This document shows, in pieces, positions 7,779 through 15,421 of a stretch of 26,997 bases of DNA; within the stretch, counting starts at the first letter, position 1; the number at the start of each line of letters is the position of its first letter. The stretch comes from Chloroflexota bacterium (GTDB lineage: Bacteria; Chloroflexota; Dehalococcoidia; SM23-28-2; RBG-16-64-32). The position numbers and the translations under genes were made by a program. Under the pieces are notes generated by a model. That model saw only the letters and a list, made by a program, of their open reading frames with translations, made no database searches and was not told the DNA's origin. The stretch covers positions 1 through 26,997 of the forward strand of contig JADFKG010000005.1 of assembly GCA_022565075.1 (NCBI GenBank). The letters are read 5' to 3'.

Positions 7779-9049
7779 TAGATCCTCTCGATGTCTGCGC
7801 CGAGTGAGCGCAGCTTCTCGTCGATCCTCTCATATCCGCGGTCCACGTGATAAATGTCCGATACAGTCGTGCGGCCGTTCGCCGCCAGTCCGGCCAGTAT
7901 AAATGCTGCCCCCCCTCGTACATCCAGCGCCGTCAGCGCCGAACCGCTCAGGGGCGTGGGCCCGGTAATGATAGCAGCGGTTGTACCTGTCGTCACTATT
8001 TCCGCGCCCATCTTGCGCAGGTCGCTGATGTAGCCGAGCCGGTTGTCGAAGACGCGTTCGTGCACCGTGCTGACGCCGGACGCCTGCGTCAGCAGCACCG
8101 CCATCGGCGCCTGCAGGTCCGTGGGAAAGCCCGGGTACGGAAGCGCCTGCAGCGTCAGCGCCTGCAACTCACCATCCGCCCTCACGCGCATCACGTCGCC
8201 GGATGTCTGGACGTCGACCCCGGCCTGTCGCAGCTTGGCCTCGACGCCCTGCATGTGACTCGGCTCCACGCCCCGAATCTCTGCCTCTCCACCGGCTATC
8301 GCCACGGCGATCGCGAACGTTCCCGCCTCGATCCGGTCCGGGATGATTCGGAACCGCATTCCGTGCAGTGCGCCTGCGCCCTTGATCGTGATCGTGTTCG
8401 TGCCGGCGCCCGCGACGTCCGCTCCCATCTGGTTGAGCATCGCCGCCAGGCTCTGCACCTCCGGCTCGGCGGCCGCGTTCACGATCGTCGTCACGCCCTT
8501 CGCGCAGACGGCGGCCATCATCGTGTTCTGAGTGCCCAGCACGCTCGGGTAGTCGGCGAAGAAAGTCGAGCCGCGCAGTTCCGTCGCCTGCGCGCGGAAC
8601 ATCTCGTGGCTCACTTCGGTCTCCGCGCCCAGCGACCGGAAGCCGGCCAGATGCACGTCGATCGGGCGCTGGCCGATGATATCCCCGCCGGGCGGCGGAC
8701 AGGCCGCCTCGCCCAGGCGCCCCAGCAGCGCGCCCATGACCAGAAAGCTGCCACGCAGCGTGCCTACGAGCTCCCGGTCAGGACAGGACGACGTGATCTC
8801 GGCCGCGTTCAGCCGCAGCGTGCGATCGCCGGCCCACTCGACGAGGCAACCGAGGCTGCGCAGGACGAGCGCCATCTGCTCAACGTCATCGATGTTCGGT
8901 ACGTTCTCGAGAAAGCAGTCGTCGGCGACCAGCAGCGACGCCGCCATCGCGCCCAGAGTCGCGTTCTTGGAGCCGCCGACCTCCACAGAGCCAGACAGGC
9001 GCCTGCCACCTTCGAGGACGAGCGTCTGCTCGCGCAGCTTGAGGGTCAT
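7778..9049 (-). CDS. murA: UDP-N-acetylglucosamine 1-carboxyvinyltransferase (MurA) with Cys-to-Asp active site
   Basis: MurA transfers enolpyruvate from PEP to UDP-GlcNAc, the first committed step of peptidoglycan synthesis in the cytoplasm. The 423 residues match the family. The substrate-binding Lys-Asn pair is in GGSKNA (25-30), followed later by IGQRPIDVHL and YPGFPTDLQAP. The loop that normally reads PGGC with the catalytic, fosfomycin-alkylated cysteine (C115 in E. coli) reads PPGGDIIGQRP here, with D123 at that position (codon 8681-8683). Asp at this site is active but fosfomycin-insensitive in other bacteria. The start ATG at 9049 follows AGGGG and lies 12 bp after the atpC stop, so the gene is read with the ATP synthase operon and is coupled to mreB downstream. 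Confidence 0.95.
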   Translation of the reverse strand: MTLKLREQTLVLEGGRRLSGSVEVGGSKNATLGAMAASLLVADDCFLENVPNIDDVEQMALVLRSLGCLVEWAGDRTLRLNAAEITSSCPDRELVGTLRGSFLVMGALLGRLGEAACPPPGGDIIGQRPIDVHLAGFRSLGAETEVSHEMFRAQATELRGSTFFADYPSVLGTQNTMMAAVCAKGVTTIVNAAAEPEVQSLAAMLNQMGADVAGAGTNTITIKGAGALHGMRFRIIPDRIEAGTFAIAVAIAGGEAEIRGVEPSHMQGVEAKLRQAGVDVQTSGDVMRVRADGELQALTLQALPYPGFPTDLQAPMAVLLTQASGVSTVHERVFDNRLGYISDLRKMGAEIVTTGTTAAIITGPTPLSGSALTALDVRGGAAFILAGLAANGRTTVSDIYHVDRGYERIDEKLRSLGADIERI

Positions 9050-9061
9050 CAGCCCCTGATG

Positions 9062-9505
9062 TTACACCCCGGGCGGGCCGGATGGCCCACGCGGGGTCCG
9101 CCGGCGGCGCTTCTCGACCGCCCGAAGGCGCAGGAGCGACCGCTGTAGCGAGGCGGCGGCGGCCACCAGCTCTTCGGTGTCTCCGCGCCCCTCCAGAGTC
9201 CGCTCGGCGCGGCGGCGTGCTTCCTCTGCGCGCACAGTGTCGATCTCCTCGGCACGCTCGGCCGCGTCCGCCAGAATCGTCACGCGGTCGTCCTTCACCT
9301 CGAGGAACCCGCCGGTGATCGCCACGTCGGTCTCATCGCTGCCCTTGATCAGGCGCAGTACGCCGGGCTTGATCATCGTCAGCAGCGGAGCATGTTGGGG
9401 CAACACCGTCAGCTCACCCTGGATCCCCGGCGCAATGACAGCGTCCACACCTTCCTCGGCGTAGACTTCGCGCTCGGCCGTTACGACGTGTACTGAAAGC
9501 GGCAT
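9062..9505 (-). CDS. atpC: ATP synthase F1 epsilon subunit
   Basis: The epsilon subunit joins gamma to the c-ring in the central stalk and can inhibit ATP hydrolysis. The 147 residues include the N-terminal beta sandwich (MPLSVHVVTAEREVYAEE, then GIQGELTVLPQHAPLLTMIKPG) and a C-terminal two-helix hairpin (about 85-133). It ends in an unusually basic, proline-rich tail, RRRRTPRGPSGPPGV, beyond the usual end. The ATG at 9503-9505 follows GAGGA and lies 9 bp after the atpD stop. murA begins 12 bp further on. Confidence 0.93.
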   Translation of the reverse strand: MPLSVHVVTAEREVYAEEGVDAVIAPGIQGELTVLPQHAPLLTMIKPGVLRLIKGSDETDVAITGGFLEVKDDRVTILADAAERAEEIDTVRAEEARRRAERTLEGRGDTEELVAAAASLQRSLLRLRAVEKRRRRTPRGPSGPPGV

Positions 9506-9514
9506 GATTCCTCG

Positions 9515-10933
9515 CTACGCAGCCTTCTCCGTAGCGGCCATCTTCTTGGCTTCCTCAACCGCCTCGTCGATCGTGCCAACCATGTAGAACGCCTGCTCCG
9601 GCAGCGAGTCGTGCTTGCCGTCGAGGATCTCGAGGAAGCCGCGCACCGTCTCCTTGAGCGGCACGTAGCGCCCCGGCCGGTCCGTGAAGATCTCGGCCAC
9701 GTTGAACGGCTGCGTCAGGAAGCGCTGGATACGGCGCGCCCGCCCCACAGCGACCTTGTCCTCGTCCGACAGCTCCTCGACGCCGAGGATGGCGATGATG
9801 TCCTGCAAGTCCTTGTAGCGCTGCAGCACCGCCTGCACGCCGCGCGCGGCCTTGTAGTGGTCCTCGCCGACGATCCGCGGGTCGAGGACGCGGGAGAACG
9901 ATGACAGCGGGTCCACCGCCGGGTACAACCCCTCTTCGACGAGCGCCCGGTCCAGCGAAATCACCGCGTCCAGGTGCCCGAACGTCGTCACGATCCCCGG
10001 GTCCGTATAGTCGTCCGCCGGTACGTAGATCGCCTGGAACGACGTGATCGAACCCCGCTTCGTCGACGTGATGCGCTCCTCCAGCACACCCATGTCGGTC
10101 GCCAGCGTCGGCTGGTAGCCAACGGCCGAGGGCATGCGGCCCAGCAGCGCCGACACTTCCATGTTCGCCAGGATGTAGCGGTAGATGTTGTCGATGAAGA
10201 TGAGCACATCCTGGCCCATCGTGTCGCGAAAGTACTCGGCCATCGTGATACCCGTAAGCGCAACTCGCGCGCGCACTCCGGGCGGCTCGTTCATCTGGCC
10301 GAAGACGAGCGCCGTCTTCTCGATGACGCCGGACTCCTTCATCTCGTTCCACATGTCGTTGCCTTCGCGGGAACGTTCGCCAACACCCGCGAAGACCGAA
10401 TAGCCGCCGTGCTCTCTGGCGATGTTGTGGATCAGCTCCTGAATGATGACGGTCTTGCCGGTGCCGGCGCCGCCGTACGCGCCGACCTTGCCGCCCTTGG
10501 TGAACGGTGATACGAGATCGAGCACCTTGATCCCCGTCTCGAGCAACTGCGGAGTCGTCTCAAGCTCGTCCAGCGTCGGTGGTGGCCGGTGGATCGGCCA
10601 ATGCTCATCCGCCTTGACTTCGCCCAGGTCGTCGATCGGCTCGCCGAGAACGTTTAGCAGGCGCCCCAGGCACGCCTCGCCGACGGGCACGGTGATCGGC
10701 TCGCCCGTGTCCAGGGCTTCAGCGCCGCGCGGCAAACCGTCAGTGGTGTCCATCGCCAGCGCGCGCACCCAGTTGTTCCCCAGGTGCTGCTGCACTTCGA
10801 CGACCAGCCTGGAGCCGTCCGGCATCGTCACGTTCAGCGCGTTATAGATGGTGGGCAGCTCGTCGGGCGGGAATTCGATGTCCACCACCGTCCCGATCAC
10901 CTGCACGACCTGTCCTTTTGCTCCCTTGGCCAT
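9515..10933 (-). CDS. atpD: ATP synthase F1 beta subunit (catalytic)
   Basis: The beta subunit holds the catalytic nucleotide site of F1. The 472 residues are of normal length. The P-loop is GGAGTGKT (154-161), where most homologues have GGAGVGKT. The catalytic-glutamate segment reads GVGERSREGND, and VLIFIDNIYRY, EVSALLGRMPSAVGYQPTL and the C-terminal EELSDEDK (the DELSEED position) follow. The region after IYVPADDYTDP reads GIVTTFGHLDAVISL rather than the more common APATTFAHLDATTVL, so this is a divergent but intact enzyme. The ATG follows GGAGG and lies 22 bp after the atpG stop. Confidence 0.97.
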   Translation of the reverse strand: MAKGAKGQVVQVIGTVVDIEFPPDELPTIYNALNVTMPDGSRLVVEVQQHLGNNWVRALAMDTTDGLPRGAEALDTGEPITVPVGEACLGRLLNVLGEPIDDLGEVKADEHWPIHRPPPTLDELETTPQLLETGIKVLDLVSPFTKGGKVGAYGGAGTGKTVIIQELIHNIAREHGGYSVFAGVGERSREGNDMWNEMKESGVIEKTALVFGQMNEPPGVRARVALTGITMAEYFRDTMGQDVLIFIDNIYRYILANMEVSALLGRMPSAVGYQPTLATDMGVLEERITSTKRGSITSFQAIYVPADDYTDPGIVTTFGHLDAVISLDRALVEEGLYPAVDPLSSFSRVLDPRIVGEDHYKAARGVQAVLQRYKDLQDIIAILGVEELSDEDKVAVGRARRIQRFLTQPFNVAEIFTDRPGRYVPLKETVRGFLEILDGKHDSLPEQAFYMVGTIDEAVEEAKKMAATEKAA

Positions 10934-10955
10934 ATCGACCTCCGTTCCCTTCTCC

Positions 10956-11831
10956 TTACGCCAGCGCTTCCACGCCGCCGACGATGTCCAAAAGCTCGTT
11001 CGTAATGCTCTCCTGGCGAGCCCTGTTGTATTCGAGAGTCAAGTCTTCTACCAGCTCGTTTGCGTTGTCAGATGCGTTGCGCATCGCCACCATCCGCGCC
11101 GACTGCTCGCTCGCCCCCGCCTCCAGAATCGCGTCGTAGACCTCCCGCTCAAGGTAGCGGGGCAGCAGCTCTGCAAGCACCTCCGCGCGTCCGGGCTCGT
11201 AGATGTAATCGATCGCTTCTCTCTCCGCCTCCGTGGGCGGTTCGATGGGAAGCAGACGCCGGACCTGCGGCTGCTGCGCCATGATGTTCACGAACTCGGC
11301 GTAGATGATCCACGCCTCGTCCGCGGCACCCGTGATGAAGTCATCAATTACCACCTGCGCGATCGGCCGCACGTCCATGTACGAGGGGTAGTCGCCCAGC
11401 TCGAGGAATTCGGCGACGATCTCCTGGCCGGTGCGCCGCATGAAGTCGCGCCCCTTGCGGCCAACGGCGCAGATGCGCACCGGGGTGCCTTCGCGCTCCA
11501 TGATGAACTGCGCCGCGCGCCGCACCAGGTTCCCCGGCAGCGCGCCCGAGAGGCCTCGGTTGGGCGTCACCAGAATCACGTCCACGGCACGGACTTCGTC
11601 CCGCGCCTGAATCAGCGGGTGGCGGTCCGCCGGATCGATCTGCGACAGCGTCTCCGCCAGGTCCGCCAGCACCCAGCGCATGCGCTCGGCGTACGGCCTC
11701 GCGGCCAGCGCGTTGAGCTGGGAACGGCGCATCTTCGAAGCCGCCACCAACTCCATCGCACGCGTAATCTTCGCCGTGTTCTGGACGGAGCGAATCCGCC
11801 GCCGCGTCTGCCTTAGCTGACCTGCTGCCAC
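10956..11831 (-). CDS. atpG: ATP synthase F1 gamma subunit
   Basis: Gamma is the rotating central stalk of F1. The 291 residues fit the family. The N-terminal helix RQTRRRIRSVQNTAKITRAMELVAASKMRR (about 7-36) and the C-terminal segment RMVAMRNASDNANELVEDL (about 247-265) are the two strongly conserved coiled-coil helices. The central Rossmann-like part includes VILVTPNRGLSGALPGN. The start is GTG at 11829-11831, three bases after the atpA stop, with only a weak and distant GGGAG, so translation is probably coupled to atpA. Confidence 0.95.
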   Translation of the reverse strand: MAAGQLRQTRRRIRSVQNTAKITRAMELVAASKMRRSQLNALAARPYAERMRWVLADLAETLSQIDPADRHPLIQARDEVRAVDVILVTPNRGLSGALPGNLVRRAAQFIMEREGTPVRICAVGRKGRDFMRRTGQEIVAEFLELGDYPSYMDVRPIAQVVIDDFITGAADEAWIIYAEFVNIMAQQPQVRRLLPIEPPTEAEREAIDYIYEPGRAEVLAELLPRYLEREVYDAILEAGASEQSARMVAMRNASDNANELVEDLTLEYNRARQESITNELLDIVGGVEALA

Positions 11832-11834
11832 GTC

Positions 11835-13370
11835 TTAGTACGCTCCCGTTTCTTTGAACGCTTTGAGCGCTGCCTTCAGCTTCTCTTCGGTCGCGTCATC
11901 GAGCAGACCGGTCTCCTCGATCGCTTTGAGAACGTCCGGGTTGTTGGACTTGAGGAAGCGGTGGAAGGCATCTTCGAAGTCGCGTATCTTGTTCGGCTCC
12001 ACGTCGTCCGTGTGGCCGTTCACCACCGCGTAGATGATCGAAACTTCCTGGCCCAGCGAAAGTGGGCTGTACTGCTCCTGCTTCAGGATCTCCGTCAGCC
12101 GCTGTCCCAACTCCAGCTGGCGCCGCGTCGCCGGGTCAAGCTCGGCGGTGCCGAACTGGGCGAACGCCTGCAGCGCACGGTACTGCGCCAGTCCGAGGCG
12201 CATGCCCCCGGCCACCTGGCGCATCGCCTTCGTCTGCGCTGCCCCACCGACGCGAGATACCGAAAGACCAGCGTTGATCGCCGGCCGGATGCCCGTGGCA
12301 AAGAGGTCGCTCTCCAGGTAGATCTGGCCGTCCGTAATCGAAATAACGTTCGTCGGCACATAGGCCGAAACGTCGCCGGCCTGCGTCTCGATGATCGGCA
12401 GCGCCGTCAGCGAGCCGCCACCATGCTCCTCCGAAAGCTTGGCGGCGCGCTCCAGCAGGCGGCTGTGCAGGTAGAAGACGTCGCCGGGGTAGGCCTCGCG
12501 TCCCGGCGGCCGCCGAAGAAGCAGCGACATCTGGCGGTACGCCCAGGCGTGCTTCGACAAGTCGTCGTAGACGATCAGGGCGTCCTTGCCCTGCTCCATG
12601 AACTCCTCACCGATGGCACAACCAGCGTAAGGCGCGATGTACTGCAGCGCCGCCGGGTCCGCGGCGTTAGCAGCCACGATCACCGTGTGCTCCATCGCCC
12701 CGTTCTCTTCCAGGATGCCGATCACCTGCGCCACCTTCGCCGCCTGCTGGCCGATCGCCACGTAGATGCAGATCACGTCGCGGCCCTTCTGCGAGATGAT
12801 CGTGTCGAGGCAGATCACCGTCTTGCCGGTGAAGCGGTCGCCGATCACCAGTTCGCGCTGGCCGCGGCCGATCGGCACCATCCCGTCGATCGCCTTGATG
12901 CCGGTGTGCAGCGACTCTCTCACGCTTTCGCGCATGGCGACGCCGGGAGCGATGCGCTCGACCGGGCGTGCCTTGTCGCTGGGCACCGGGCCCTTGCCGT
13001 CCAGCGGCTTGCCCAGCGGATCGACGACGCGGCCAATCAGCGCATCGCCGACGGGCACCTCGATGATGCGCCCCGTGGAGCGCACCTCGTCGCCTTCCTT
13101 GATGTCGATGTGATCACCGAGCACGATCGCGCCGACGGTGTCCTCTTCCAGGTTCAGGGCCAGGCCCATCACCGTCTTCGCGGCGCCGGACGCGTCCTGC
13201 GTGTGGAACTCCAACAGCTCGTTGTAGACAGCGTTGCGCAGGCCGTAAACCTGAACGATGCCGTCGCCGGCGGACACAACGCTGCCGACGTCGACGGCCG
13301 TCAGTTCGCCGCCGAACTGCTCGATCTGCTGTTTGATTATCGATGCGATCTCTTCTGGTCTTACAGCCAT
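11835..13370 (-). CDS. atpA: ATP synthase F1 alpha subunit
   Basis: Alpha forms the non-catalytic nucleotide sites and supplies the arginine finger. The 511 residues are typical. The N-terminal crown is at about 20-95, and the P-loop is GDRFTGKT (177-184). In most bacteria this reads GDRQTGKT, so the glutamine of the non-catalytic site is Phe here. The arginine finger is in GLSVSRVGGAAQTKAMRQVAG, which is intact. The ATG at 13368-13370 is preceded by GGAGGAAACC, a strong site. An 81-bp gap containing a GC hairpin separates it from the dinB-like gene upstream. Confidence 0.97.
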   Translation of the reverse strand: MAVRPEEIASIIKQQIEQFGGELTAVDVGSVVSAGDGIVQVYGLRNAVYNELLEFHTQDASGAAKTVMGLALNLEEDTVGAIVLGDHIDIKEGDEVRSTGRIIEVPVGDALIGRVVDPLGKPLDGKGPVPSDKARPVERIAPGVAMRESVRESLHTGIKAIDGMVPIGRGQRELVIGDRFTGKTVICLDTIISQKGRDVICIYVAIGQQAAKVAQVIGILEENGAMEHTVIVAANAADPAALQYIAPYAGCAIGEEFMEQGKDALIVYDDLSKHAWAYRQMSLLLRRPPGREAYPGDVFYLHSRLLERAAKLSEEHGGGSLTALPIIETQAGDVSAYVPTNVISITDGQIYLESDLFATGIRPAINAGLSVSRVGGAAQTKAMRQVAGGMRLGLAQYRALQAFAQFGTAELDPATRRQLELGQRLTEILKQEQYSPLSLGQEVSIIYAVVNGHTDDVEPNKIRDFEDAFHRFLKSNNPDVLKAIEETGLLDDATEEKLKAALKAFKETGAY

Positions 13371-13421
13371 GGTTTCCTCCGGCTAGTCACCTCGGAAGGA
13401 CAGGCTTGGGCCCGTCTCCCG

Positions 13422-13437
13422 CCGGGCACGAGCCCGG
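13422..13437 (-). other. Intercistronic GC hairpin upstream of atpA
   Basis: On the minus strand CCGGGC-TCGT-GCCCGG forms a perfect 6-bp stem with a 4-nt loop, about 50 bp before the atpA start and 15 bp after the dinB-like stop. It is the only sizeable gap inside the F1 genes. With no U-tract it could be an RNA processing or stabilising stem, or a weak terminator. Confidence 0.4.
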
Positions 13438-13451
13438 ACTTCGATTGCTCT

Positions 13452-13937
13452 TTAGGCTTCACTTGTCTCCAGCTCGCGCAGCCATTCCCGTATCTGCGCC
13501 GCGTGCTCCCTGTAGTGCCCGGACGTGTCGCCGGCGAAGTAAACGGCTACCTCTTCGCCCCGCAGCTTCAGGTTGAGCTTCTCCTCCGGCGTCTCGTCCA
13601 GACAGGCGTTCGCTTCCTTGTAGTTGCGCAAGAACTCCGTCCGCACTTCCATGAACGGCCGGTCCTTGCGGACGTTGTACTCGCGCTCGTTCCATTCATC
13701 CGTCCAGTTGTCGCCTTCGCCGAAGGGAACGTCGTCGAGCCGGCCGGCGCAGACACAGCGCAGCGTTTCGGCCGCGCGCCCGGACCAGAAGGCGAGGTGA
13801 CCCAGCAGGTCCTTCAGCGTCCAACTCTCGACGACGCCGGACTTCTCGCGGTCCTCTTCGGATACCGATTCCACGACCGCGGTCAGGTCGGACCAGGCCA
13901 GCTCCAGCTCCCGGTGCATCTCCGCCTTGTCGGCCAA
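13452..13937 (-). CDS. DinB-superfamily four-helix-bundle protein inside the ATP synthase operon
   Basis: This 161-residue protein has the pattern of DinB/DfsB-like or maleylpyruvate-isomerase-like metal-dependent bundles. H47 lies in SWTLKDLLGHLAFW, and H141 and H145 in SGHYREHAAQIREWL. These three histidines match the usual metal triad (H ... HxxxH). Family members include thiol transferases, detoxification enzymes and proteins of unknown role. The start is TTG at 13935-13937 with GAGG seven bases upstream; ATG at residue 7 is an alternative. One base separates it from the atpH stop, so it sits within the operon between delta and alpha. No known ATP synthase subunit has this fold, so its role is unknown. 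Confidence 0.85.
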   Translation of the reverse strand: MADKAEMHRELELAWSDLTAVVESVSEEDREKSGVVESWTLKDLLGHLAFWSGRAAETLRCVCAGRLDDVPFGEGDNWTDEWNEREYNVRKDRPFMEVRTEFLRNYKEANACLDETPEEKLNLKLRGEEVAVYFAGDTSGHYREHAAQIREWLRELETSEA

Positions 13938-13938
13938 T

Positions 13939-14478
13939 CTACGACCTCGCTCCGGCGAGCTTCTGCTTCAGCGCCAGCAGCCGGTTCCTGGTGCTGCCGT
14001 CGATCAGACGGTCGCCGATGCGGACGACGACTCCACCGAGGATCTCCTCGTCGACCTCCGTCTCGACGACGACTTCGCCGCCGGCGATCTCGGCCAGCTT
14101 CTTCTTCACGACTTCCAACTCCTCATCGGAGAGCGCCACGGCCGTCGTCACCGTAGCGTGTGAGACGCCCCTGGCCTCGTCCAGCAGCTCCTGGTATGCG
14201 TCTGCGATGCCTGGTGCCAGCGACGTCCGTCCGCGCCGCAAAAGGATAAGCGCGAGGCTCAGGACTTCCTTCTGCAGGCCCTCAAGCGTCTTCTGCACGA
14301 GCGCCTGCTTCTCTTTCGGCGGCACCTGCGAATTGAGGAAAAACGCCGTGGCCCGCGGGTCGGAGTAGAGCGCGGATATGGCGCTCACGCCATCCGACCA
14401 CGCCTCTTCCGTCCCGTTCTCGCGGGCGATCAGGTATGCCGCTTCAGCGTAGCGTTTGGCCGCGACGTCACGAATCAA
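13939..14478 (-). CDS. atpH: ATP synthase F1 delta subunit
   Basis: Delta (OSCP) links the top of F1 to the peripheral stalk. The 179 residues have the family pattern: N-terminal helical domain beginning AAKRYAEAAYLIARENG, then SLALILLRRGR, and the C-terminal signature VDEEILGGVVVRIGDRLIDGSTRNRLLALK. The predicted start is TTG at 14476-14478, overlapping the atpF stop as TTGA, so translation is coupled. The dinB-like gene follows after one base. Confidence 0.93.
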   Translation of the reverse strand: MIRDVAAKRYAEAAYLIARENGTEEAWSDGVSAISALYSDPRATAFFLNSQVPPKEKQALVQKTLEGLQKEVLSLALILLRRGRTSLAPGIADAYQELLDEARGVSHATVTTAVALSDEELEVVKKKLAEIAGGEVVVETEVDEEILGGVVVRIGDRLIDGSTRNRLLALKQKLAGARS

Positions 14479-15020
14479 TTCCGCGATGACCCTCCACTAT
14501 CGCCTGTTGGCGCCTCAGCCAGCACTTCCTCGATGATCTCACCGTGCGCCTTGCGGTCCAGGCTGCGCCTGATCACACGCTCAGCCGCCGTGATCGTCAG
14601 GTCCGCGAACTCTCGCCGCAGGTCGCTGATCGCCGCGTCGCGTTCGAGCTGAATCTCCTGGCGCGCTCGCTCGATCATCTGCTCGGAGTCAGCACGGGAG
14701 GCTTCCCGCGCCTCATCCTGAATGCGCGAGGACGCCTGCTGCGCCTGGGTAATGATCCCCTGCGCCTCCTGTCGGGCACGCGACATCTCCGCCGCCACCT
14801 CTGTCTCCGTCTCGGTGAGTCGCGACTTCGCCTCGTCGGAGGCCTGCAGGCCCTCCTCGATGCGCTTCTTGCGCTCATCCATCATCGGGAAGAGAAAGCG
14901 CCTGAAGAGCCAGGAGAACAGGACCAAGAGGATGCCGAAGTTAATCAGCTGCGCCACCAGACCCGGCAAGTTAATGCCCAGCGCGCCGATCCCTTCCGCT
15001 TCCAGGAATACCGGTACCAT
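14475..15020 (-). CDS. atpF: ATP synthase Fo subunit b
   Basis: Subunit b forms the peripheral stalk that holds the stator. The 181 residues begin with a short extracytoplasmic lead and one membrane helix (about 17-41, LPGLVAQLINFGILLVLFSWLFRRF). A long charged helix follows, EERKKRIEEGL-like at 48-60, then Gln/Glu/Arg-rich heptads to about 150. The final part, LTITAAERVIRRSLD, is the conserved delta-binding end. The ATG at 15018-15020 follows GGAAGG. Only one b-type gene is present, so the stalk is probably a homodimer. Confidence 0.93.
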   Translation of the reverse strand: MVPVFLEAEGIGALGINLPGLVAQLINFGILLVLFSWLFRRFLFPMMDERKKRIEEGLQASDEAKSRLTETETEVAAEMSRARQEAQGIITQAQQASSRIQDEAREASRADSEQMIERARQEIQLERDAAISDLRREFADLTITAAERVIRRSLDRKAHGEIIEEVLAEAPTGDSGGSSRN

Positions 15021-15062
15021 AGCTACCTTCCGATCTCTCTGATCGTTCGCCCTCTGCGGCCG

Positions 15063-15374
15063 CTAGAACACGAAGCCGATCATGATCGCCACGACTAGCG
15101 CGTAAATGCCGATCGCCTCGGCAAACGCCAGCCCCAGGATCATGTTCGTCTGGATCACCGGCTGGGCGTCCGGGTTGCGGCCCAGCGCGTCCATGGCGCG
15201 ACCCACGAGGTTACCGATCGCCAGCGACGGGCCGATCGCGCCGATTCCCATGACGACCGACGCGGCCATGAACTTCATGCCATCGTCCGTGATCCCGCTG
15301 CCCGCGGCTGCCTCCTGCAGCGCCATACGGCCGGCCTCGACCGCCGGTAGCACCATAGCGAGAATGATCTCCAT
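15063..15374 (-). CDS. atpE: ATP synthase Fo subunit c with N-terminal extension
   Basis: Subunit c forms the rotor ring. The conserved hairpin spans about residues 34-103: helix 1 with MGIGAIGPSLAIG, the polar loop ALGRNPDAQP, and helix 2 with the ion-binding glutamate E86 in GLAFAEAIGIYALVV. The residue after E86 is Ala rather than the Ser/Thr seen in Na+ rings, so proton coupling is expected. At 103 residues it is longer than the usual 70-80. The extra 32 residues (MEIILAMVLPAVEAG...) precede an internal Met at 33. The long start is favoured by a strong Shine-Dalgarno AAGGAGGG at 15380-15387, five bases before the ATG. Confidence 0.95.
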   Translation of the reverse strand: MEIILAMVLPAVEAGRMALQEAAAGSGITDDGMKFMAASVVMGIGAIGPSLAIGNLVGRAMDALGRNPDAQPVIQTNMILGLAFAEAIGIYALVVAIMIGFVF

Positions 15375-15421
15375 TTAGACCCTCCTTGTGATCTCGTGTG
15401 ATATCGAAATTACATCCATGG

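Noticed and set aside
7847..9148. Plus-strand open frame of 433 codons
   Set aside because: Antisense to murA and the end of atpC; no recognisable domain.
11961..14156. Long plus-strand open frame of 731 codons
   Set aside because: It runs antisense to atpA, the dinB-like gene and atpH, is Arg/His/Ala-rich with no family similarity, and is an effect of high GC codon use.
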